Shown here one piece after another: positions 34,764 to 43,807 of a DNA stretch of 64,000 nt (positions are counted from its first letter, which is position 1; each line of letters begins with the position of its first letter). The notes under the pieces are model-generated. The model saw only the letters and a list, made by a program, of their open reading frames with translations, searched no databases and was not told where the DNA came from. The DNA is from Flavobacteriaceae bacterium PS02337 (GTDB taxonomy: Bacteria; Bacteroidota; Bacteroidia; Flavobacteriales; Flavobacteriaceae), in NCBI GenBank assembly GCA_029959285.1, contig JASCOE010000005.1, forward strand, positions 186,001 to 250,000, in the 5' to 3' direction. Position numbers and translations under genes: made by a program.

Positions 34764-35151
34764 AAATTTTAAGTCTTAACTTAAAATTCGAAACTTTATA
34801 TGTTTTTCCGTCTCCAGTTTCTTGAACCACTTTCGTTAAAGATTCAGGATTTTGGATGGTTTTGTCAAAACTTACAGTTGCTGTTTTTTTGTCAAAATCA
34901 ACAGTTGCTTTGTTAACTCCATCAAGATTTGCTAATTCTTCTTCGATTGTTTTTGCACAACCAACAGCACAAGTCATTCCTTCGATTGTAAAACTTGCTG
35001 TTTGTAAATTTTCAGCAGCAATTGGTTTGTGTTCTTTTGAAGCACTTTTTTCTGCATTTACAACTTGTAAACTTTTATCTTCTTCTTTTTTACAGCCAAC
35101 TAATACTAAACCTGCTATTGTTGCGGCGATTAAGATTTTTGAAATTTTCAT
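34762..35151 (-). CDS. Heavy-metal-associated (HMA) domain lipoprotein
   Basis: 129 residues from the ATG at 35151; the longer frame to 35187 would start before the signal sequence and overlap the promoter. A lipoprotein signal (IAATIAGLVLVGC) is followed by a spacer and a ferredoxin-like HMA domain: FTIEGMTCAVGCAKTIEEEL, NKATVDFDKKTATVSFD. The metal loop is C-x3-C (CAVGC) rather than the usual CxxC, so the bound metal may differ from Cu(I). Exported metal binding in the periplasm is the likely role. A -7 box TAATTTTG lies at 35185-35192. Confidence 0.87.
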   Translation of the reverse strand: MKISKILIAATIAGLVLVGCKKEEDKSLQVVNAEKSASKEHKPIAAENLQTASFTIEGMTCAVGCAKTIEEELANLDGVNKATVDFDKKTATVSFDKTIQNPESLTKVVQETGDGKTYKVSNFKLRLKI

Positions 35152-35184
35152 TATATATAAATTTAAATTGCGATTTCTTTCTTG

Positions 35185-35192
35185 CAAAATTA
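35185..35192 (-). promoter_or_regulatory. -7 promoter box of the HMA lipoprotein gene
   Basis: TAATTTTG on the minus strand, exact TAnnTTTG; predicted leader about 28 bases. Confidence 0.45.
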
Positions 35193-35250
35193 ATAAAAAG
35201 ACAGCGGTCAGTTCGTAAAATAATTACAAATTTGCATTAAAGGACAATTT

Positions 35251-36117
35251 ATGGAAACAAAACAGTTAAAATGGATTTATTTAACGATTCTTTCTCTTAT
35301 TTGGGGAAGTTCTTTCATCTTAATTAAAAAAGGACTTATAGGTCTGACAGCGATTCAAGTTGGATCGTTTAGAATTATTTTTGCCGCTTTGTTTTTGCTG
35401 ATTGTTGGATTTAGAAGTCTTAGAAAAATTTCTCGCCGCCAATGGAAGTTTGTTGCTATAACATCGTTTTTTGGGACTTTTATGCCAGCTTACCTTTTTG
35501 CAATTGCCGAAACGCAGGTTGATAGTTCGATTGTGGCAATTTTAAATTCGCTGACGCCATTAAACACTCTAGTTTTAGGAATTATAGCTTTCGGAATTCA
35601 ATTTCAAAAGCGACAAGTTTTTGGCGTCTTTGTTGGTCTTCTTGGTTGTTTGCTTTTGGTTTTAAGCGGAGATTCTGCTTCTGGAAGTCAAAATTATATC
35701 TATGTTCTTTTTGTTGTAATTGCAACGCTTAGTTATGCAATCAATGTCAATTTAATTAAAAAATATTTACACGATTTAAACTCACTCAGTATAACAACAG
35801 GAAATTTTGCTGTTTTGCTTCTGCCTGCTTTAATTATTTTAAGTACAACAGATATTAGTCAAACTATTCATTTTCAGGAAACGCAGCATTCGATTTTATT
35901 TGTAATGATTTTGGGAGTTTTAGGAACTGGAATTGCAAATGTGGTTTTCTTCAAATTAATTCAAATGTCATCGCCAGTGTTTGCAACTTCTGTAACGTAT
36001 TTAATTCCGATTGTAGCTTTCTTTTGGGGATTATTAGACAATGAAATGCTGACGCCAATTCAATCCGTAGGCGCTTTTATTATTTTGATTGGAGTTTATT
36101 TGTCTGCGAAAAAGTGA
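35251..36117 (+). CDS. DMT/EamA family transporter
   Basis: A 288-residue inner-membrane exporter with ten hydrophobic segments in two EamA repeats. The first repeat starts LTILSLIWGSSFILIKKGL and carries ALFLLIVGFRSLRK. The second begins near VVIATLSYAINVNLIKKYL and ends in LIPIVAFFWGLLDNEMLTP and IGVYLSAKK. DMT members export amino acids, nucleosides or other metabolites; the substrate cannot be inferred here. No regulator is adjacent. Confidence 0.9.
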   Translation: METKQLKWIYLTILSLIWGSSFILIKKGLIGLTAIQVGSFRIIFAALFLLIVGFRSLRKISRRQWKFVAITSFFGTFMPAYLFAIAETQVDSSIVAILNSLTPLNTLVLGIIAFGIQFQKRQVFGVFVGLLGCLLLVLSGDSASGSQNYIYVLFVVIATLSYAINVNLIKKYLHDLNSLSITTGNFAVLLLPALIILSTTDISQTIHFQETQHSILFVMILGVLGTGIANVVFFKLIQMSSPVFATSVTYLIPIVAFFWGLLDNEMLTPIQSVGAFIILIGVYLSAKK

Positions 36118-36159
36118 TTTTTTAAAGTTATGAATTTTGAGTTATGAGTTATGAGTGGA

Positions 36160-36234
36160 GTGGGCTTCTACTTCGCTCAGCCTGACAAAACGAGAAATAA
36201 AAAAGCTTTGTCAAAGTTTTAAACTTTGACAAAG
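36160..36234 (-). terminator. Terminator of the M16 peptidase pair, with a solo repeat fragment
   Basis: The palindrome at 36206-36234 has 14-base arms CTTTGTCAAAGTTT around one base and a T-rich run on the minus strand. The identical 29 bases occur at 40936-40964. Immediately left (36160-36188) is a single half-repeat (CTACTTCGCTCAGCCTGACA). Between 36260 and 36303 are several CCTTTGT/CTTTGA units. Confidence 0.75.
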
Positions 36235-36307
36235 CCTTCAAGAGTCTTATTTTTAAAGACTCAGACAAAACCTTTGTCCCTTTGAGCCTTTGTAACTTTG
36301 AACCTTT

Positions 36308-38356
36308 TTATAAAAAATCTGCCTCAGAAACTCCTTCGTTGATTTTAATGTCAGACATTTTAATATCCAATTCAAAACCAACATTCTGGATCAAGTTAAA
36401 AGGAACTTTAACGCCTTTTACTTCTTTATAATCATTGAAATTAGTGATTTGTGTAGCCGATTTTCCGCCTTGTTCGCGAACTTTAGATTCTGCTGTTTTT
36501 AAACCTGATTTTACGTCGTAATAATAAGTGGTTTTACCATCTTTAATTACGTAAGCATCGCTTCCATTTATTGGTTCAACGCCTTCCACTTTCAAATCAG
36601 TTCTTTTAACAAGCTGTAATTCTTCAAAAGGAGCTGCATTTGCTTTCATTTCAGCTAAGTCTGCGCCTTCAAGGTTTTTTCTTTGTCCTTGTTGTTCTAC
36701 GTAAGCGCCTTTTTCGTTAACAACTTGCTTCATTATATTCATCGTTCCCATAGAAAGAGAAACCATCATTTTTCCTTTCGAATCTAATTTAGAAGTAAAA
36801 GTCAATGGAGTAGGAGCTTGCGGAATAGTTGTAGAACCATTCATGTATAAAGTTTTTACTGCGCTAACTGCTTTTTCTCCGCCAATCGCTTTAATATAGT
36901 TTTCAAAAACTGTTTTTGCGCTGATATCTTTTGGTGCTTCTTTTTTTGTTGAAGGTTTTTCAACAGGATTTCCGAATTTATCGAAATAAGAAATCGGAAT
37001 ATTTAGTTTTTCTAAACTAGAAATTACATCAGAGCCTTTTCCAACAATTACAATTCGCATATTATCCAACAAGAAATATTTGTTAGCAACACGATAAATG
37101 TCGTCAGCAGTAACATTATTTATAGTTTGAATGTATTTTTCGTAGAAATCTGCTGGAAGTTTTTCTGTTTCGATATTTAAAGCATAACGTGCAACGGCTT
37201 GTGGTTTTTCAACCTGCATTACAAATCTTCCGATATAACCCGCTTTTACATTTCTTAAAACTTCAGGATCAACTCTTTCTGTGCGGATTCTTTTGATTTC
37301 TTTTACAAATTGAACAACAGCGCTATCTGTAACCGTGTTTCTAACGGCAGATGAAGCTTTGAATTTTGTTACATATTTTCCGCTTCCAATGCTTGAGTTT
37401 GCGCCATAAGTCCAAGCGTGTTGTTCGCGCAAGTTCATATTTAAATAACTGTTGAAATCGCCGCCTAAAATCTGATTCGCAATTACAGCAGGGAAAAAAT
37501 CAGGATCGCTCATTTTTAAATTAACAGTATTTACTAATGAAATTTCAGATTGAACTGCGTTTGGAACATCTACAAAATCAATTTGCAAATTAGAAACATT
37601 TGTTGGGTTTGGATACGTGTTTTTTGGAGCAGCTTGTTTTTTCCAACCGCTGAATAATTTCTCTACAGCAGTTTTAACTTCTTTAAATTTAACATCTCCA
37701 ATAACTACTAAATAAGCATTTTCTGGAACGAAATACGTTTTATAATTGTTTTGAACATCTTCTAGTGTAACATTTTTCACTGTTTCTTCAGATAGATATT
37801 CTCCTGTCGGATGATTTTTTCCAAAAGCCAAAACATCAACAACTCTGTTTGAAATTGCAGGAACGCTTTTTTCATCTGCTTTAAGACCTTCTAAAAGTTT
37901 GGCTTTTTCTTTATCAAATTCTGTTTGAGTAAAATTTGGCTGTAAAGCACCTTCTGCTAAAAGTTCTAAGACACGTCCAGAATATTTAGACAATGCACTT
38001 GCATAAGCACCTTGTGAAGTAAAGTTGATATTGGCTCCGTAAAAGTCAATTTCTTCATTAAACGCTTCTTTGGTTGTTTTTTTAGTTCCGTTTCCGATTA
38101 AACTGCTTGTTAATTCGTCAACACCTTTTTTGTTTCCTTCGGTAAACGGCGCATTATCCAAAGTAAGTGTAACACTTACTCTAGGTAATTTGTGGTTTTC
38201 AACAACTAAAACCTTCATTCCGTTTGATAAAACAAAAGTCTGCGGTTTTTTGATGTTGACTACTGGCGCATTGCCTGGTTTGGGTTGTGGACGGTCTTGT
38301 GCTTGCATAATTCCAGTTAGGAATAAAAAGATTAAAAAAGGATATATTTTTTTCAT
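36308..38356 (-). CDS. M16 family peptidase-like protein, probably inactive subunit
   Basis: A 682-residue exported protein (signal peptide MKKIYPFLIFLFLTGIMQAQ). It carries two M16 half-domains, but the position of the zinc motif HxxEH reads KGVDELTSSLIGNGT, so it lacks metal ligands. M16B enzymes of this kind pair with a catalytic partner, here the neighbouring upstream gene. From about residue 480 an additional domain of some 200 residues follows, resembling outer-membrane lipoprotein-sorting folds (LDSKGKMMVSLSMGT, DAYVIKDGKTTYYYD). It lies 12 bases after its partner on the same transcript. Confidence 0.88.
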   Translation of the reverse strand: MKKIYPFLIFLFLTGIMQAQDRPQPKPGNAPVVNIKKPQTFVLSNGMKVLVVENHKLPRVSVTLTLDNAPFTEGNKKGVDELTSSLIGNGTKKTTKEAFNEEIDFYGANINFTSQGAYASALSKYSGRVLELLAEGALQPNFTQTEFDKEKAKLLEGLKADEKSVPAISNRVVDVLAFGKNHPTGEYLSEETVKNVTLEDVQNNYKTYFVPENAYLVVIGDVKFKEVKTAVEKLFSGWKKQAAPKNTYPNPTNVSNLQIDFVDVPNAVQSEISLVNTVNLKMSDPDFFPAVIANQILGGDFNSYLNMNLREQHAWTYGANSSIGSGKYVTKFKASSAVRNTVTDSAVVQFVKEIKRIRTERVDPEVLRNVKAGYIGRFVMQVEKPQAVARYALNIETEKLPADFYEKYIQTINNVTADDIYRVANKYFLLDNMRIVIVGKGSDVISSLEKLNIPISYFDKFGNPVEKPSTKKEAPKDISAKTVFENYIKAIGGEKAVSAVKTLYMNGSTTIPQAPTPLTFTSKLDSKGKMMVSLSMGTMNIMKQVVNEKGAYVEQQGQRKNLEGADLAEMKANAAPFEELQLVKRTDLKVEGVEPINGSDAYVIKDGKTTYYYDVKSGLKTAESKVREQGGKSATQITNFNDYKEVKGVKVPFNLIQNVGFELDIKMSDIKINEGVSEADFL

Positions 38357-38368
38357 GATTCGATATTC

Positions 38369-39691
38369 TTAGTTTTGAGATTTAGGGGCAGGAATGTAAT
38401 CTAAAATTAAGCGCTGATTTGGATTCAGATATTTCTTGGCAACTTCTCTGATTTCTTCTCTAGTAATAGAATGGTAAATGTCGATTTCAGTATTAATTAA
38501 ATTGACATCGCCATAAAGTAAATAATAAGAAGCAAGGTTTTCAGCAATTCCTTCAACGCTTGAATTTGCATTCACATAATTATTATCGAATTTGTTTTGT
38601 AGTTTTTCATAATCTTTTTCAGAAATAAGATCGGTTTGAATTTTTACAATTTCTTCGTCCATTTCTTTTAAGATATCGGCTGTTGTATTTGGCGCCATTG
38701 GTAAACCATATAATATATAGGTTCCATAATCTTCTTGACTAAAACCTACTGCGCCGATTTGCAGTGCCATTTTTTTATCATCAACAATTTTTTTATAAAG
38801 TTTAGAACTTTTTCCGTCACTTAAATAAGAAGAAATCAAATCTAAAACTCTAGCGTTTCTAGTTTTCATAGAAGGCGTTCTGTACGAAGCTACAACCATC
38901 GGAATCTGAATGTTTGGATCTTCATAAGTAGCTTTAATCGTCTGTGTGATTGGTTCTTCGATGAAAGTTTGTTTTTTAACTTCTTCACCTCTTGGAATTG
39001 GCCCAAAATATTTCTGAATCCATTCTTTGGTTTTTGTTTTATCGAAATCTCCAGCAACAACTAAAACAGCGTTATTTGGGGTATAGAATTTTTTATTGAA
39101 AGCTTGAAATTCTTCTAAAGTTGCAGCATCTAAATCTTTCATAGAGCCAATAGTAGTCCATCTGTAAGGATGATTTTTGAACATGTTTTTCTTAACCTCT
39201 GGAAGAATATTTCCGTATGGCTGATTGTCATAACGCATTCTTTTTTCTTCTTTAACAACTTCGTTTTGAGTATCAACACCAATTTTATTAATTACAGGAT
39301 GCATTAATCTTTCAGATTCCATCCATAAGCCAAGTTCTAGGCTATTAGAAGGGAAAACTTCATAATAATAAGTTCTGTCGTCAGAAGTATTAGCGTTGTT
39401 GACACCTCCATTAGCGGTAACGATTTTCATCCATTCTCCGCGTTTGATATTTTGAGTTCCTTCAAATAATAAATGCTCAAAAAAGTGTGCAAATCCAGTT
39501 CTGTCTGGGCGTTCGTCTTTTGATCCGACATGGTACATTACAGATGTAATAACAACAGGAGCAGAAGGATCATTGTGTAAAATAACGTGAAGACCATTGT
39601 CTAAATTGTATTCTTCAAAAGCTACTTTTTGAGCATGAGCTACTCCGCCAAGCATTAATGCAGCACTTAACATCATTATTGATTTTTTCAT
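38369..39691 (-). CDS. M16 family zinc metallopeptidase, catalytic subunit
   Basis: A 440-residue periplasmic/exported peptidase with signal peptide MKKSIMMLSAALMLGGVAHA. The inverted zinc motif HxxEH is present in GFAHFFEHLLFEGT (about residues 65-78), with the third ligand Glu expected about 76 residues on, near EVVKEEKRMRYD. The inactive-lid half-domain follows. It is translated just before the companion lacking the motif, giving a heterodimer by analogy with other M16B pairs. The peptide substrate is unknown. Confidence 0.92.
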   Translation of the reverse strand: MKKSIMMLSAALMLGGVAHAQKVAFEEYNLDNGLHVILHNDPSAPVVITSVMYHVGSKDERPDRTGFAHFFEHLLFEGTQNIKRGEWMKIVTANGGVNNANTSDDRTYYYEVFPSNSLELGLWMESERLMHPVINKIGVDTQNEVVKEEKRMRYDNQPYGNILPEVKKNMFKNHPYRWTTIGSMKDLDAATLEEFQAFNKKFYTPNNAVLVVAGDFDKTKTKEWIQKYFGPIPRGEEVKKQTFIEEPITQTIKATYEDPNIQIPMVVASYRTPSMKTRNARVLDLISSYLSDGKSSKLYKKIVDDKKMALQIGAVGFSQEDYGTYILYGLPMAPNTTADILKEMDEEIVKIQTDLISEKDYEKLQNKFDNNYVNANSSVEGIAENLASYYLLYGDVNLINTEIDIYHSITREEIREVAKKYLNPNQRLILDYIPAPKSQN

Positions 39692-39904
39692 AAAGATTAA
39701 TAATTTTATATATCAAACAAGAGTAGGTAGACCAGAGTTGATTTTAGTTACATCAAAAATAGTTTTTTTTAATTATGTATCGCAGAATTGTTTCTAATTT
39801 CCTTTTATTTTAACAATCTTTTACTTTAAATAAAATGAAATTCGCATTATAAAGTACTTGAAACACAGTGTTTTTTGTGAATGAAATATTTTTACTTCTA
39901 TAGA

Positions 39905-39934
39905 TTGCACAGTAAATTTTTAGTTGTATATTTG
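39905..39934 (+). promoter_or_regulatory. Canonical Bacteroidota promoter of rplU-rpmA
   Basis: -33 TTG at 39905-39907, 19-base spacer, -7 TATATTTG at 39927-39934. The predicted leader is about 25 bases. Confidence 0.8.
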
Positions 39935-39964
39935 CAACCTTAAAAATCAATAAATCAATTTGGT

Positions 39965-40408
39965 ATGTATGCAATCGTAGAGATAGCAGGGCAACAATTT
40001 AAAGTAAGCAAAGACTTAAAGGTTTATGTTCACCGTTTGTCTAACGAAGAAGGTTCAAGTATTTCATTTGACAAAGTTCTTTTATTAGACGATAACGGAA
40101 GCATAACTTTAGGCGCCCCAGCTATAGAAGGTGCTTCAGTAGAAGCTAAAGTGTTACAACACTTAAAAGGTGATAAGGTTATCGTTTTCAAAAAGAAAAG
40201 AAGAAAAGGATACAAAAAGAGAAATGGTCACAGACAATATCTTACACAAATTGTAATTGAAGGTATTACTGCAGCAGGTGGAACTAAAAAAGCAGCAGCT
40301 AAAAAAGCAGTTGTAGCAGAAGATGCTCCAGCTACTGAAGTAGAAGCAGCTCCAAAAGCAAAAAAAGCAGCAGCTCCAAAAGCAAAAAAAGAAGCTACTA
40401 AAGAATAA
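39965..40408 (+). CDS. rplU: 50S ribosomal protein L21 with Lys/Ala-rich extension
   Basis: 147 residues. The first 105 or so form the normal L21 (MYAIVEIAGQQFKVSKDLK; VFKKKRRKGYKKRNGHRQYL; QIVIEGI), which binds 23S rRNA. The rest is an extra tail of Ala, Lys and Pro with units such as KKAAAPKAK, giving a length well above the usual 100-105. Such tails are found in other Bacteroidota. It heads an rplU-rpmA operon with a canonical promoter. Confidence 0.96.
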   Translation: MYAIVEIAGQQFKVSKDLKVYVHRLSNEEGSSISFDKVLLLDDNGSITLGAPAIEGASVEAKVLQHLKGDKVIVFKKKRRKGYKKRNGHRQYLTQIVIEGITAAGGTKKAAAKKAVVAEDAPATEVEAAPKAKKAAAPKAKKEATKE

Positions 40409-40432
40409 TAACAATATTTAAACTCATATGTC

Positions 40433-40693
40433 ATGGCTCACAAGAAAGGTGTCGGTAGTTCGAAGAATGGTAGAGAATCAGAATCAAAACGTTTAGGCGT
40501 TAAGATTTATGGTGGACAAGCTGCTATTGCTGGGAACATCATCGTTAGACAAAGAGGTTCAAAACATAATCCAGGTGAAAACGTTTACATCAGTAAAGAT
40601 CACACACTACACGCAAGAGTAGCTGGAGTTGTTAAGTTCCAAAAGAAAAGAGATAACAAATCTTATGTATCTATTATTCCTTTCGAGGCTTAA
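40433..40693 (+). CDS. rpmA: 50S ribosomal protein L27
   Basis: An 86-residue protein whose N-terminus reaches the peptidyl-transferase centre. It starts [20 protein letters not shown] with no cleavable Firmicutes-type extension, and contains [18 protein letters not shown] and [15 protein letters not shown]. It follows rplU by 24 bases, and a terminator lies 20 bases after the stop codon. Confidence 0.97.
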
Positions 40694-40714
40694 TAATTTA
40701 AGATTACTTTTTAT

Positions 40715-40746
40715 AAAAAACCCGTTCAGAAATGAATGGGTTTTTT
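40715..40746 (+). terminator. Terminator of rplU-rpmA
   Basis: AAAAAACCCGTTCA, a GAAA loop, TGAATGGGTTTTTT: 14 pairs with one G-T, followed by a T-run. Confidence 0.88.
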
Positions 40747-40771
40747 GTTTTTAGATAAAGTACCACAATCT

Positions 40772-40903
40772 TGTCATCCCGAGGAACGAGGGATCTTCGC
40801 AAGTAACTCGACAAAGATGGTCTTTGCGAGGGACGAAGCAATCTCATTTGCTAAATCAATTGTTGCGATTAGTAGTGCGGTTGCTTCGTTCCTCGCAATG
40901 ACA
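40772..40903. repeat. REP-like palindromes, family A, compound copy
   Basis: Three arms: GTCATCCCGAGGAACGAGGGA (40773 onwards), a diverged inverted arm TTTGCGAGGGACGAAGCAA (to 40841), and the exact 23-base right arm also found after metF (40881-40903). It occupies the gap between rpmA and the AsmA gene. Confidence 0.75.
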
Positions 40904-40933
40904 AGATTGTGTTCCGAATTTGCTAATAAAAAA

Positions 40934-40966
40934 ACCTTTGTCAAAGTTTTAAACTTTGACAAAGGT
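40934..40966 (-). terminator. Terminator of the AsmA gene, identical stem to 36206-36234
   Basis: 16-base arms ACCTTTGTCAAAGTTT around one base, followed on the minus strand by a T-run. The inner 29 bases are identical to the terminator at 36206. Confidence 0.82.
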
Positions 40967-40992
40967 TGCTGAGTGTTTTTTAATTTGGAATC

Positions 40993-43755
40993 TTATTCGT
41001 CAGTATCTTCAGTTTCTTTCAAATCCTCAGTCTTGCGTCCAACTTTTACTTTAGGATTATCTTGTGTTCCTGTAACAGTTAAGGGAATTCCGAAAAGACC
41101 AAAAGGAGGAAGTCCTAAACGCATTTTTAAGTTTAGTTTTCCGTCTAAACTTGTTGTGCCTTCAATTCTTGGTCTAAAGCCAGCGAATTTAAATTTAAAT
41201 CGCTCTACAGTTATAATATTGTTTTTAACAGTAGTTTTAATGTCAACTTTAGAAAGATCTGGATTTTTTATTTTTTCAGAACTCGTTTGTTTGCTTACGG
41301 CATTAAACATCTTCAGTCCGCGAACTTTTACATCTTTAATAGAAAGTATTCCGCCTCCTGCAAGCGAAGGATAAACAGGCTCCATATTTCCGTTTAAACG
41401 ACCTTTTAATTGATAATCAAGAGAAACAATTCCTTGCGCTTTTTCTGCGGCGCTAGCCATTTTTCTAAAAACTTCAATTTCGTTATAAGCTCTTTTAATA
41501 TCAAAATCGGTTGCTTTTATAGCGTAATCGAAGTTCGCTTTTTGAGGAGTTATAGCTTGATAATTCGCATTCATGGCAACATTACATCCAATTAAATTGA
41601 AACCAGTATTCTGCATTGTCAATTTACCATTTTTCATGCTTAAATTTCCAGTTGCATTTTGCAGATTCAATTTGTCAAAATTTACTTTTTGAGTGTTTGC
41701 TATTAATTGTAAATTTAAATTTGTTGGAATAATAATAACTCCTGTCTGTTTGCTTTCGGGTGCTTTTGTTTCGGTTTTAGGTGCTGAACTTTGTGTTACA
41801 GATGTATTTGGATTTGTCTGTGACATAAATTCATCAACATTAATATATCGAGCAGAAACTTTAAAAGAACCTCTTAAAACTCCTGTATTTGTTGTTACGT
41901 AATTGATGACATTCTGCAAATAACCATTCATTTTAAAATCTGATTGTCCGTAAGCGGCCAGGAAATTATTGAATGACATTTTATCTTGATTGATTTTAAA
42001 AACACCTTCTTTAATGATAAATTTCTTTGGAAGAAATTCAGATGCGATTCCGATGTTTCTCAATTCAAGCGTTCCTTTATTGTGTAATTTGCTGTAATTT
42101 CCTTTTTCAGCATCGCTTTGTTTTCCTTTCAAAACCAAATCGGCTTTTACAAATCCATCTAAATCAAGTCCTTTTTGAGAGAAAACTTTATAGATTTTGT
42201 TGACGTCTAATTCTCCTTTAGCTTTTACATCATAACTTAAATCGTCAAAATTGCTCAAATCAGCTTCAACAAAAACAGGCTTTCCTTCAAAAGTAAATTG
42301 CGTTGGTTTTAAACTTACTTTCAAATCTTGAAAAGTTCCTTTTTGGTTTTCAATTTTCGATTTAATTGTAATGTTTGTAATTGGATTTGGATAATACGGT
42401 GTTTTCAAATATCCGTTTTGTAAATCGATAGTTCCGTTTGTAACAGGAAAACGTTTGTTTTTTTGATCAAATACTCCGTTAGTTTTTATATCACTTACTA
42501 AATTTCCTTTTAATTGAACATTAGAAATTCCAAGCGCTTTAGTCAGTTTTTCAAGATCAATTTTTGCTTTAAAATCTCCATTAATATCTGGTGTATTTAT
42601 GCCTTTAACATTAAATTTCGATTTTAAATAATCTTGATTAATGTTTAAAGATAGGTTGTTTGCGTCAACAATTACTAAATCAGGATTTAAAGATGGAACA
42701 GTAGTTTTAACCTCTAAATTTAAATTAGAAACCGGAAATGCGCTTTTATTATAATTCACAAATCCGTCCTTTATTTTTACGTCCAAATTCAAATCTGGTG
42801 CAATGTTTTGCGAGGTGATATATTTCCCTTTCAAAGTAAAAAGAAGATCTGTTTTTCCCTTTAATTCAGTTTGAGAAAGCCAAGTAATATATTTTGGAGG
42901 GAAAGCAGTAAATACATCGTACAAATCGCTATTATCAGATTTAATAACAAAATCCATATTATAACCATCTTTCAAGATGTCAAATTTTCCTTTAAAATCG
43001 ACCAAAAGCTGATTGATTTTTAAGTTATTCTGCTGGAAAAAGAACGAAAGCGAGTTGATGTTTACTTTCGTAATCAAATCGGCATCGATCTTTTTGTTCA
43101 TCAAATATGGTTCATCTTCATAAGCAATATTTAATTTTTCAATTTTTGCTTTTGAGTATAAATCAAAAACCGCTTTGTTTAAATCTCCTTTTCCTAAATA
43201 ATTAAAACCAAAAGCATCAAAATGTACTTTTGTTGATTTATCGTCGTAAATTATTTTACTGTTTAAAATCTCAATTCTCTCTAGTTTTAAAGCTGTATCG
43301 CTGCTGTCTTGCGACTTAGAAGCTTGTTCTTGCGATTTGTAAATGTTATAATTTGCCTCTCCATTCGGATTCACTTTTACATTTATAAAAGAATCTGATA
43401 AATAAATCTGATCAATTTTTACCGATTTGCTAAAAATTAAACTCGCAACATTTATTCCGAAAGAAACCTCTTTAGCGGTAATAAATTTTTCGTTTTTGTA
43501 TGGAGCAGAACCATTTAAACTTAGATTGTCTAAAGTTAAAGTAAGCGATGGAAAATGGCGAAAAAACGAAACAGAAACATCAGAATAATTCAATTCTGCG
43601 CTCAATCTTTCGTTAGCCGTTTTCTTGATTTGTTCTTTAATTTGATCTTCAAAAACGATCGGCGTTAAGAATAACAGTCCTATAATAACCGCGAAAGTTA
43701 TTCCGAAATATTTCGCAATTTTAAATACGATTGATCTGGACTTACTTTTCTGCAT
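40993..43755 (-). CDS. AsmA family protein
   Basis: 920 residues from the ATG at 43755. The frame is open further up to 43920, but that stretch overlaps the miaE-like gene and puts residues before the membrane anchor. A basic start (QKSKSRSIVFKIAKYFG) precedes one membrane segment (ITFAVIIGLLFLTPIVF). The rest is a long periplasmic beta-rich domain (FFRHFPSLTLTLDNLSLNG near the N-terminus; MKNGKLTMQNTGFNLIGC and LAGGGILSIKDVKVRGLKMF near the end), ending in an acidic tail. AsmA-like proteins are thought to bridge membranes for lipid transport; that role is inferred. Confidence 0.88.
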   Translation of the reverse strand: MQKSKSRSIVFKIAKYFGITFAVIIGLLFLTPIVFEDQIKEQIKKTANERLSAELNYSDVSVSFFRHFPSLTLTLDNLSLNGSAPYKNEKFITAKEVSFGINVASLIFSKSVKIDQIYLSDSFINVKVNPNGEANYNIYKSQEQASKSQDSSDTALKLERIEILNSKIIYDDKSTKVHFDAFGFNYLGKGDLNKAVFDLYSKAKIEKLNIAYEDEPYLMNKKIDADLITKVNINSLSFFFQQNNLKINQLLVDFKGKFDILKDGYNMDFVIKSDNSDLYDVFTAFPPKYITWLSQTELKGKTDLLFTLKGKYITSQNIAPDLNLDVKIKDGFVNYNKSAFPVSNLNLEVKTTVPSLNPDLVIVDANNLSLNINQDYLKSKFNVKGINTPDINGDFKAKIDLEKLTKALGISNVQLKGNLVSDIKTNGVFDQKNKRFPVTNGTIDLQNGYLKTPYYPNPITNITIKSKIENQKGTFQDLKVSLKPTQFTFEGKPVFVEADLSNFDDLSYDVKAKGELDVNKIYKVFSQKGLDLDGFVKADLVLKGKQSDAEKGNYSKLHNKGTLELRNIGIASEFLPKKFIIKEGVFKINQDKMSFNNFLAAYGQSDFKMNGYLQNVINYVTTNTGVLRGSFKVSARYINVDEFMSQTNPNTSVTQSSAPKTETKAPESKQTGVIIIPTNLNLQLIANTQKVNFDKLNLQNATGNLSMKNGKLTMQNTGFNLIGCNVAMNANYQAITPQKANFDYAIKATDFDIKRAYNEIEVFRKMASAAEKAQGIVSLDYQLKGRLNGNMEPVYPSLAGGGILSIKDVKVRGLKMFNAVSKQTSSEKIKNPDLSKVDIKTTVKNNIITVERFKFKFAGFRPRIEGTTSLDGKLNLKMRLGLPPFGLFGIPLTVTGTQDNPKVKVGRKTEDLKETEDTDE

Positions 43756-43807
43756 GGCGAGTTTTGTGGTGTTTAAATATAAAAATAGACTAAAAAAAGA
43801 GAGTAAC

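Noticed and set aside
40736-40972. 78-codon frame after rpmA
   Set aside because: Consists of family A repeats and the AsmA terminator.
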